Shown here one piece after another: positions 46,797-56,584 of a stretch of DNA of 64,000 nucleotides (the first letter of the stretch is position 1; every line of letters begins with the position of its first letter). The notes below the pieces were generated by a model. The model had not been told where the DNA came from and made no database searches. It saw only the letters and a list, made by a program, of their open reading frames with translations. Made by a program: the position numbers and the translations under genes. The stretch comes from Gnetum montanum (Eukaryota; Streptophyta; Gnetopsida; Gnetales; Gnetaceae): the NCBI GenBank assembly GCA_015680685.1, contig MNCI01000556.1:1251931-1315930 (forward strand), read 5' to 3'.

Positions 46797-49374
46797 AGAA
46801 TAGGAGGAGAAATCATTCAGAATTCATCAAGATGAACCTCCTACTAGATGGTTCGGGCAGGCAAAAGGAGGAGTTGCTGTAGTGCCTAAACCGGGACAAC
46901 TCACATTGCCCCAAGATTGTGTTCAAGCTATCCATGAGAAGTTCACATTCGCCATGATGATTGTGGAGTTGAACTTTGAATCATTCATAGATTTTTCTCT
47001 TGAGGCCATTAGGGGTCACCTCAAAGGGTCTCCCTTATGGCCTATCCTCTCTAAAAGTGGTGCCTGGTACCTAGGAGAGACGTACCAATTTTGGCACAAT
47101 AGGGAGCAAGGCACCATTGTTAATATTTGTGGTGTGACAGTTGACTTCTCTACGTAGGCCATTTCTGAAGTGTTAAACCTTTTGAATATAGGGCCCCATG
47201 TTTCTTGGTTATCCACCTATTCAAACCCCAATGTGCGAAAGGAGTGGTTGGAGAAGGCTTATGGAAGGGATAAAGCTTTTGGTGAGTTGACGACGGAAGA
47301 GAGGGTTTACTTCAAAATTGGAACATATAAGCCTAAAAGGAATATCCACATATGTAGCTAGAGGATGTGCAGTGTTGATGGGAAAGGTTAACGCTAACCT
47401 GCCCCATCTATATTTAATGGAGATCCTAAGGTAGTTTGAAGAATGGAAGATAGGGAAGATGGTGTTGTCTTTCCCCTGTCTTATCAAAAAGCTTTGCTGA
47501 CATGTTGGTATTCAGGGATACACCAATGACATCCTCTGAAAGGCCCAGACTACTTCATATGTTGAATTACTAAAGGTGCTAGCTATAGGAAAAAGCATTG
47601 GCAAGGAGCTAGGACCAAAATAAGAAGAAGAATAGATGGTTGAACCCAGTCAACCTCCAGCCATGGGTCCTAGCCAACAATAAGAAGCAAGGCCTAGCAC
47701 AAGCCAGGATCATCCGTTGCCACTGCAAGACTACAGACCATCGATAAGCCATCTTAGGATCATCAATAAGATGGTCAGTTAGGGAAGTCATGATGATGCA
47801 AACCTCTTCCACGTCATTGATGATGCTAGGTAGCCTACTCTTTCATTAGGTCGCACAAGGGGAGAAGTATCTATTCAAATAGGTGGAGGGGAAAGTAGAT
47901 GGTCATAATAGATCTCAGGAAATGTGGCATCTTTCTTGGTGTAGTTTGTGATGGTCATGCAACAACAGAATGCCATGGGAGCTACAGAAGTGATCGCAAA
48001 ACACATCAAAGAATCCTTTAATGTACCTGTTGTGCCATTGGAAGATCTCTCAGGAGCATGAGATGCTCAAACTCTGGCTGGAACCTCAATGACTCTTATG
48101 GAATATGAGGATGTGCTTGATTAATTGCTTCAAACAAGGAAAATAATGATGTCCCTATTTGACAACCCTTAGGATGTTATGGAAATTTAGTCAAACCTCA
48201 TTTCCACAAAGGGAAAGTTGGTCTTAACAAAAGTAAGGGTTGAGCATGATGAAGCTGAAGTGCATATACTCCAAGAGCAGCTCATGGCCTTACAAGCAGC
48301 ACAGCGGGACCCTCTACAATTTGCTCCCATAGACTAGCTAGAAAACTTTAGAACCGAGAAGCTAACAAAATTAATTGTAGAGAATAAGAAGGTGGCAGAA
48401 GAAAAGGAGAAGGCTATTTGAGATGCCTCCATAGCATACGCACAAACCCATGTGCATATTAAGGCACTCAAGGCCTTACAAGAAGAAAACAAGCAGCTAG
48501 TTGCAGAAAATCTTCGATTGACCACTGTAGAAAAGCAAAATAATGTTCTTGATGAAAACTTTCATCAATTATGAGAACAATTCATCCAGGTCGACAGAGA
48601 CATGATCCATTTAGCAAGAGAAAATCAAACCCTCTCGATGAAGGAGGTACGTGCCATTCGTCAAAAGTCGGCAATTGAGATAAGCATGTGGCAGAATGAG
48701 GCTAAAAGACATGAGAAGTTGAAAGAGCACTTCTGTGATCAGGTGGGGATGTATAAATAGATTCTTGAAAAGGAGATCCATATGGACAAGGCCCAAATCA
48801 ACACTATTAGTGCTCAACACACTAATTGGTAGGCCATACTGGACACATATGCCTTCACCCACCAAGCGAAAGTTAAGAACTGGGACCTAAAGATTCAAGA
48901 CTTGACAGAATACATGGAGTTGGAAAACCTAAGATATGCCAACCTTTCCATGTTAACACTAGGGCTCCTGAGGTTAGAGCTCAAGTAGTAGGTAGTAACC
49001 ACCCACATCAAATATGAAGCAGAATTTGCAAAATGCAAGAAGCTGTTAGAAAAACTGGATGTTGCAAATTCTAAACTTGGGGTGGTAAAAGCCAGCTACC
49101 AGGGATAGAAAGATGTCGAAACTGACTTGGCTCAATGGCTAATGGACCTTCACAAATACAGGAACAAAGGCAGAGCTTATGAGGAGGAACGACAAGTGTT
49201 CGTGGCTTCATACGTCAAGGCCAACCAAATGTTTCCGCAAATACCCTGTTCGTGGGAAGTGCCGACTTCATCAAACGTTGGAACATTAGAATGGATGGTA
49301 CAAGACCCTCGAACCAAAGAGGAGAAGCTCCAGGCCATACTTCAACACCATCAAGCCTCAAAACCTCTAGCATA
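46702..49374 (+). pseudogene. Envelope-position extra ORF (PF20167-like domain plus coiled coil), copy 2
   Basis: The ATG at 46702, directly after the second leader acceptor, is in frame with the conserved domain. That domain (about 46880-47340) has MIVELNFESFIDFSLEAI, SPLWPILSKSGAWYLGETY, FWHNREQGTIVNICGVTVDF with AISEVLNL after it, and AFGELTTEERVYFKIGTY. This layout resembles the PF20167 / envelope-like family. A low-complexity linker of about 250 codons follows, then a long Glu/Gln/Lys/Leu heptad-rich coiled coil (about 48100-49200; for example KALQEENKQLVAENLRLTTV). A C-terminal block, VPTSSNVGTLEWMVQDPRTK, ends at the stop after KPLA (49372-49374). F1a aligns along the whole length. About fifteen stops or frameshifts are present. 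No membrane anchor is seen. Confidence 0.65.
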
Positions 49375-49500
49375 AGACAAATGAAAGGCACCAATGAAGG
49401 ATCCACTACCACCAAGAACTACATGAGTTCCAAATTTTTGTAGTTGTAGCATATTCTATGTGTTGTGTCTTTCTTTTGTTTTCTCCCCACACTGAAACAT
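49375..49500 (+). other. 3' tail of F1c up to the element E insertion
   Basis: CCAAATTTTTGTAGTTGTAG and the following T-rich bases resemble 7270-7310 of F1a, which lead to its 3' LTR. The sequence is cut at 49500 by the LTR of E. AACAT (49496-49500) would be the left copy of E's target-site duplication. Confidence 0.5.
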
Positions 49501-51526
49501 TGAAACACCACAAAATTTTAGCTTAGAAACTTTGAAACAAGAATGACTCAAGCCCTTTTCGAAATTCAGGAGGAAAAACTTAACTAAGGCATGGAAGTCA
49601 CACCTAGCTTATTCAAGCCAGCTTGCTCATGTAGTCAAGCTAGCTTGCCCTCAATATGAACAGCCCTAAAAGCTTTCAAATCAAGTCAAAATAGTCCTAA
49701 TTTGAATGTGCAAGGTTCCCTTGGGGCCCATTGATGGCCGTCCCAAGTTTCAGCACCAAAAATCCAAGATCTCAAGTCAAAATCACACAAATCTTGCTAC
49801 TCATGCTGAGGTCACGCCCAGCTCATGCTGATAGCATGAGTCCAACGTGGGTAACATAAATCAGCCTCAAAATAGTGTTAAAATGGCCTAATTTTGAGGG
49901 TACAAGGCCTCCTTAAGGTCCACTAATTATTGCTCCAATTTCCAACCCTTAGAATTTTGATTTCAGGCTCAAAAATACTCTGTTTTCAGTGCTCACGCCT
50001 AGGTCACACTAGGGACACGCTGAGGTTATGCTCATAGCATGACCCAGTGTGAGCTGCCAAGAGTGGCCAAAATCAAGGTACAAATAGGCTTAAAATCTAC
50101 ATGTAGATTGTCCCCAAGGCTAGGTAGTAGTTACACTTGAAAGACAGGTCTCAAAAAATCAAAATTTGGTGTGAAATGTACCATCTCAGCTTGCTCACAC
50201 CCAAGTCATGCTGGGGTCATGCTAAGGTAATGCCGACAGTGTGAGCCCAACGTGAGCTACTAAGAGTGGCCCAAATCCAAGCACAAATAGGCTCAAATTA
50301 AACATAAAATGCATTATTTCTAGTTAGGTAGTAGTTACACTTCAAAAACAAGTCTTAAAGGTGGAATTTCAACACAAAATGTATCATTTCTAGTCACACA
50401 TGCTAAGGTCATGCTGAGGTCATGTTGACAGCATGAGCCCAACATGAGCTATAAAGAATGGCCCAAATCCAAGCATAGACAGGCTCAAATTAAACATATA
50501 GGACATCCTCTAGTTCAGGTAAAAGTTACACTTTAAAAACAAGTCTTAAAGGTGGAATTTCGACACAAAACACATTATTTTTGGTCACGCATACTAAGGT
50601 CACACTGACAGTGTGAGCCCAACATGAGCACTAGTCATGACCAAGAAAAAGCACTTTAGACACATGTTAAGGGCACACCAGGACAAGATCATTACATGCT
50701 ACCAGGTCACAGATTCAAAAATTCCAAGCAAGTTGAAGTTAAATACTCTTATTGTACATTATCAGTCATTGTAAATTTTTCACATTTTTAAGTTGGCCAA
50801 GCTCTAACGCTACAAATTGTACATGGGTGTAAGCTAGCTTGTGCAAGCTAAAATAGATTGTAAGATACAGTGTATCTGCTCTAGAACATAGTTTGCCTAT
50901 GTACACCTGTCACACGATCCATTTTTCACTCATCTCACAGCCATTGACCTCATTCACAAATCCTACTCTCAAGCTTAGCTAAATGTATAAATACCCTATT
51001 CATTGACATAAACGAGGTTGGCTATTTTTGCAAAAGGGATGACCTAAAGGGCATTGACTAGCAACCTTGGATGCTCTAGGGCATGTGATCCCTAGCACTT
51101 GAACATCTGCAAATGCTTCATCCTTCATCCTAGGACTTGACGCTTGACTTGCCATTTGCACATGCATCTAGGTTTTGACCGATGCACTTTATTCTCTAAA
51201 TCAATACAATATAGTCTTTTTCCGTCCATTACACTATTTACATTATTCTAGTTCATTGTTTTCTTTTGCATCATTATGTTCTATTCTTACATTACATCTA
51301 TGCTTTGTTTACATATTTCGTGTTATGTTTGCTACGATAACCCTAGAGCAAGCCATATCTTACGCTCAGGGAAGTCCTTGTTTGATTTGCGTACAGACCA
51401 TCCAAGGCATTCTACCTTCGTTTTTCTAGCTTGCCCTCACATGAAGGCAGGGTCATCTAAATCTCTCCGGAGATCTTTCGGTGTTTTTTTTCCTCTAGCG
51501 TTACGCTGATGATTTCAGACGGTACA
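49501..51526 (+). repeat. 5' LTR of element E (about 2,026 bp)
   Basis: It starts TGAAACACCACAAAATTTTA, as the LTRs of D do, and ends GACGGTACA. A TATA-like TGTATAAATACC lies at 50983-50994. U3 contains the five-unit array described separately. The ending is inferred from the primer-site position. Confidence 0.72.
49630..50660 (+). repeat. U3 tandem array of element E, five units of about 180-205 bp
   Basis: The GCATGAGCCCAACATGAGCT-type core occurs at about 49834, 50036, 50239, 50431 and 50611. Each core is preceded by CATGCTGAGGTCATGCTGA-like inverted motifs. A GGCTCAAATTAAACAT block lies between cores. Units 3 to 5 are the most alike. CAGCTTGCTCA motifs also occur at about 49633 and 50186. 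This looks like a set of enhancer-type repeats upstream of TATA. Confidence 0.72.
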
Positions 51527-51531
51527 GAAAT

Positions 51532-51548
51532 TGGTGCTAGAAGGAGGG
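51532..51548 (+). other. Probable primer-binding site of element E
   Basis: TGGTGCTAGAAGGAGGG begins a few bases after the LTR end, where TGG is expected. I do not assign the tRNA with certainty. Confidence 0.5.
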
Positions 51549-51739
51549 CCTGAATCTAGTTTTCCATCAAAATAAAATGTTGATTCTGTTACCCTTCATG
51601 CATAGCATAGATTAGGTGTAGAACAGAATATTAGCTTACTTAGACCATACCAATATATTCATGATTGAATTGAATCCTTGCAAAATTTTTATGTTGCTTC
51701 CAATGCGGTAAGTTCTGTAACTACTAGTGAAAACATTAA

Positions 51740-52205
51740 GTACATCATGCACACGCTATGAAAACCCAACATAGCATACACATGTTGCAAAACACCAACG
51801 CTGTGAAAATCCAAAATAGCGTACGCTACAAAAACCCAACGTAGTGTATACACACTGTTGCACACGTCTGGCGTATACATGTTGTGCACGCACAACACTT
51901 ACACATGTTGCATTTCATTGTGCTTATGCTGCACATACACTGCACTTGCATACACTATGCACCAGCTATTGTATGCATGTTCAGGTTGCACTCACACTAA
52001 TGTTAATACCCAGCTTGCTCAAGCTCAGCTTGCATATGCCCAGCTTGCTCAAGCTCAACTTGCATATGCCCAGCTTGCATACTCCAAGCTTGCTCAAGCT
52101 CCGCATGCATACGCCCAGCTTTCTCAAGCTCATCCTCCATATGCCCAGCTTGCTTAAGCTTTTCTTGCATATGCCCAGCTTGTTCAAGCTCAGCTTGCAT
52201 ACACT
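51740..52205 (+). repeat. Leader repeats of element E: 13 subunits of 15 bp
   Basis: From 52011 to 52205, thirteen consecutive 15-base subunits alternate CAGCTTGCTCAAGCT and CAGCTTGCATATGCC types. Upstream (51740-51890), CGCTATGAAAACCCAAC-type units repeat less regularly. The 30-base period is a multiple of three and stays open in several frames: plus strand QLAYAQLAQA-type or MPSLLKLSLH-type, minus strand MQAELEQAGH-type. The same CAGCTTGCTCA motif occurs in this element's U3. Confidence 0.75.
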
Positions 52206-52242
52206 TCTTACACACATTTAGCTAGTCAAGCCAGTTACACAC

Positions 52243-54500
52243 ATGGAATCTTCTTAGATCAAAGCAACATTTCCAGTTTCTAACCTTAATGCCGAAATCT
52301 CAAATCCTATGACCACAACTGAACCTATAGTCACCATTAGAGAGATAATCCCTCAAGGGCCAACTTGCCAGTCACTTAGGTTACAAGGCAAAGACCTCAC
52401 TTATACAATTCTCACTTCGGAACAGTACAACTTCATCTGCGTAAAGATCCAAGCTAATTTTCCCATTGATCGCACCAAAATTGAAGCAAAATGACATTAT
52501 GAACTCATCTATAAGGGAGGCCATAACTTTATCCCTTCATCATATGACATGATTCCCCTCTCTGAATCCCACCACAAACTCATATCCCAGCTCCTCATGG
52601 CAAGGAATCAAACCTTGTGGCAACCCATCGTAGAGCCTCAAAATGGAGACGAGGAAGATGATTTTGTGGATCAATTTGAACATGGGGATTCATACCACAC
52701 TCTTAGTCCTCATACTTATGCAAACCCATTATTCCACCCTTTCATGGGAGAGACCATACCTCTTCATACATTTACAAGCACTCAAGTACCCATTTCTCAA
52801 TAGGAAGCATCCACCCCCATTCCTATTTTCCCTACAACCAACACCCCATTCACTATGCCCATCCCTGTTATTCCTCCAGTTACCACTTTACCCTCCCTCT
52901 CACAAGGAAAATCCCAACAACCCCCTTGTCGAGCTAATATGGGACCAATCTTCCAATCCCAAATAATTGGGATGCCATCCATAATACCTGCTTCAAAATC
53001 CACCCATTACATACCACAAGTGCAAATCCAAGGAATACCCTTCACTACTTCGACTCAACAGGTTCAGGGTGTTTCTTCACAATTTGTAACCAAGCAGTGG
53101 CACGCACCTATCATTCAACAACATCAACCTACTCACTACAGCATACCACCCATTGTAGTCCCATCTGTGAATGTCCATCAAATACAACCATCAACAACCC
53201 TATAGTCATCTTTCCCACAAATCACACAACAATCTAACTATCACCACACACAATCGAACCTACCAGCCAGTCCACCTAGTGGTCAAGAATGGGCAGATGA
53301 TAGGAAAATGATGCAAGCACTAACCGATGAAGTAAAGCATCTTAAAATCGCAAACACTAAATAATTCAAGGTGTTGGACTTCTATCAAGATGATCCAATT
53401 AGCTCTTAAGTACTACCATTGACTTTACCAAAATGAATTTCACTATCGTAACTAACCAAGTATAATGAAGAGGGAGATCCAAATGATCACCTAGTGACAT
53501 TCTAGCTAGAGTATCTCTTACTTCAAGCATGGCCTCATGTGATCCTGCGTGTTCTCACCATGTCCTTAAGTGGAAAAGCCTTATACTGGTACCGAGCCCT
53601 ACCACGTAACTCCATATCCTCTTTAGAATATTTTTTACATCAATTCATTACCTATTTTAAGTATAACTTGAAGCCTGAGGCCATGCTAGATAGTCTAATC
53701 CAAATAAAACAAACAGCATTAGAGCTCGTACAAAAATTCATCCAAAGATGCAGTGCCTCCCTTAACGAACTTCACAAGCCTATCCTGGAAACGTATTTAC
53801 TTACAATCCTCAAGAGCGTTGTGAATGATTTCATTAAGTCAAAACTCTATTATCTGAATGCTCACACTTTGAGTCAGGCATTTTATCAAATCAAAAACAT
53901 AGAAGAGGTAGCACAGACAAGTCATGACCTAGCTTACCTAACTTTCAAAAGCCAACACATGAAGAAAGATAAAGATAAGTCTAAAACAACAATCGTAGCA
54001 GTGGCAGAGACATTTCAACCCAATAATGTAGGGTAGAAAGGGAGAAAACCCACTACCCCCACTAGTCATGAAAGAACCGCTCCTACTCCCATGCCTAAAT
54101 CCTCCTCTATCCAAAATGCTAACACGAGTAATACTCGTACCTTCAAACAAAAATACCCTAACCAATACACACCCTTACCCATGAAACCTTCAGAACTACT
54201 GGACCAACTTCTAAAGGTTGGGTTGATTCAACATAAACAAATGTCTCCTACAACATCTCAAAAACACGATCAATACTGTGAGTTGGTTAAAAACCCAATG
54301 TTGGCAACAACTAATGAACCCCCTATTCCAAGAGGTTTTAGGTTAGACAGATTCTGTGAGTATCACCAATGATGTGGGCATGGAATCGACTACTACTTCA
54401 CCCTAAAATAGGACATACAGCGTATGATTGACAGAGGTGAGATAGTCTTTGATGGAGCCAACCCAGTAAGGCCTCAAAATTAGTCTATGGGGATCTAAAA
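52243..54500 (+). pseudogene. gag of element E
   Basis: The start is placed at ATG 52243 (MESS.IKATFPVSNLNAEI), the first ATG in the gag frame after the leader repeats. A Pro/Gln/Ser-rich N-terminal half (52300-53260) precedes the gag domain. That domain reads LTKYNEEGDPNDHL, then LRVLTMSLSGKALYWYRALP (about 53540) and FLHQFITYFKYN, with QTALELVQKFIQRCSASLNE further on. A CCHC-like segment near 54350, RFCEYHQ.CGHGIDYYFTLK, has the Tat-type C..H...GH.T..C..LK pattern with the last Cys changed to Tyr. About nine in-frame stops are seen, mostly TAG at Gln positions. One frame holds across the whole gene, so frameshifts are few. Confidence 0.8.
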
Positions 54501-55990
54501 AGATCCTCTTAATAGCAAAGAGTCACCCTATGTGATTAACACTATCCATGTCGGCAATGAACAAGACACCCCACGAACGCCTTTTGTGATTCGTGTGCCT
54601 GCTGAAACCATGTCTACACAAACACCTCCACAAGATCCTTTTGCCACACATACACCTCCTACGCAGCAAAAACCATTTATCATTCGAGTACACCCTGCGG
54701 TTGCAATAGAAAATGTGCCATCGCAAACCCGACCTTCTCCATTCGTAATCCAGGTGCCCAGACACCCTGATGTGCAACCCCCAATAGTTCTCCCGCCACC
54801 CTCACGAGAACGCCTCACCGACAAACTGACTAAGGAACATTTGGCAAAAGAACATCATGGTTATGAGTTAGGATCACCAAAATCCATACTGCTGAATGTT
54901 GTCCCCATGGTTCTAATTACTAATCATCCTAGCACAAGTCATCAAGACAAGAATTCGGGAGTGTCTAGTGTCCCAAAGCTAATAGCTATAGTTAATAACG
55001 CAAAAACTCTTCCGCAAGGGATACAAATGTTGGGTCAAATGGATCAAGTCTCAAAAGATAAAAACATTCCAAAGAGCAAATACTTGGCCAATGCCTTCAC
55101 CCAGGTTACACAAGCCTTAAAAGAAAAGAACACTTCTCTAAGTCTGTATGACCTAGTAATAACCTCCTTGGTACATCACGAAGCTCTAGTGTGTATGTTG
55201 ACTTCAATCCCCGTTAGTGAAGACCTTCCTATAAATGACCATCTATTTACACTGTATTGTCTCCACATCAAGAATCGAGGTCCACATCTCTAGGATTTCA
55301 TGCCAATGACATTAAACAAGACAAAAAAATGGGAGAGGTCACTACCGCCCCTATGTTTATAATGATACAAATTAACCAATTTAAGATACATAGGTTGCAT
55401 GTTGATGAAAGAGCAGCAACAAATGTAATACCTTTTCCTATCATTAAACGACTAGGCCTCATGGAATAAATACTACCAATGACAACATCATTCTTGAAAT
55501 CTTTTAGTGGTTCCCATGTCGTGGTAAAAGGCATGATTACCTTGGATTTCATAGTAGGGGACCGGTTCCCCACATCGGCCAAATTTGTAGTCATGGATGA
55601 GATGTCGGGGTTCAATCTGATTTTGGGATGACCTTGGTTAGCTCAATTAAAATTCGTATCCTCACTGATCCATCAGGAAATTCACCTACCTTATGAGGGT
55701 GGTGAAATTTTCATACATAGGGATGCGGCAACATCACTTACTTCCTCACACGTAGGAATGAACCAAGGGTTAGAGGTTGAACTCTCTAAACCTAAGCAAG
55801 ACACCACTAGTGAAACCCTAGAAATTGGTCAATCTCCAACCCATGACCTTTCTAGAATAGAAGAAGCATCAGAAGATGTAGACATAGGAGACATCCCATA
55901 GATGTCTCTTGGTCAAAAATACCCTTTGACATATCCAGCGAGGGAGATGACGAGTACAAGATCATGCCTACACATCCCACCCACCACAGC
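54501..55990 (+). pseudogene. gag-protease linker and aspartic protease of element E
   Basis: A 253-codon open stretch (54532-55293), rich in Pro, Thr and Gln, continues the gag frame. It holds two FVIRVP / FIIRVH repeats and a helix-rich end (LYDLVITSLVHHEALVCMLT). A frameshift near 55280 leads to the protease: TAPMFIMIQINQFKIHRLHV, then DERAATNVIPFPIIKRLGL at the active-site position. The family has D-S/T/G-G-A there; Gly is replaced, so activity is unlikely. FIVGDRFPTSAKFVVMDEMS and a decayed ILG.PWLAQL follow. It ends near TYPAREMTSTRS, before the spacer. Confidence 0.72.
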
Positions 55991-56019
55991 AAATTATGAA
56001 AATTAAAGAAGTAGATCAG

Positions 56020-56280
56020 AAACTAAGATGAACTACCAAACGTTGAGAATGACGTTAAACTACGAAGTGTCTAGAATCATGTTAAACTACCAAATGTCCA
56101 GAAAGATGTTAAACTAGCCATGGTCAAAAATGACCGGTTCTTTTAAATCCACCGAAATAGCTACGGTCTCCTCCCTTTCTTGGACAAAGATGCAATAGTC
56201 CATCATGACTTTAAATTGATGAGCATGGCTCGAAATGGCCTTAAACTAGAGCACAATACATTGTCAGTTTACCAAAAATT
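56020..56280 (+). repeat. Short tandem repeats after protease of element E
   Basis: Units of GTTAAACTACCAAATGTCCA and CATGACTTTAAATTGATGA type, roughly 30 bases apart, are the opposite-strand form of the 19376-19640 repeats of element D. This confirms that D and E share a spacer architecture. Confidence 0.55.
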
Positions 56281-56584
56281 TGCTACATCATTATCATTTA
56301 CATTTTGCAAGTTACAATTTCCATTTATTTGATGTTTACCAGACATGATTCCAGTTTACATTTACGTTCACATATAAACTCAGAAAAGAAAAATAAAATA
56401 TATAAATATATGTAATACAAAGTGTTAACATGGTAATATGATGACCAAATATTACACCATGATCATGTTACATTTTTCCTCATACATTCCAAAAACAACA
56501 AACCAGCCAAAAAACCAAAAAAAGAAAAATTGAAAAGACTGATAAGACTAACAAGCCAAATTATGCATTAGTATTAGTAAGGGG

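Larger units (their letters stand above)
41354..49500 (+). mobile_element. Athila-like copy F1c: gag and extra ORF, no pol; 3' end interrupted by element E
   Basis: The order is 5' LTR, primer site, gag, spacer, internal promoter, duplicated leader, and the extra ORF with its tail. No RT, RNaseH or integrase sequence lies between gag (ends about 44330) and the spacer, so the copy is a pol-less deletion derivative or a non-autonomous form. Element E begins at 49501 inside the tail. A 3' LTR, if it survives, would lie beyond base 64000. Confidence 0.7.

Noticed and set aside
51981-52217. Minus-strand coiled-coil-like repeat protein (MQAELEQAGH units)
   Set aside because: Arises from the 30-base repeat, which is open in most frames; no start context or continuation outside the repeat.
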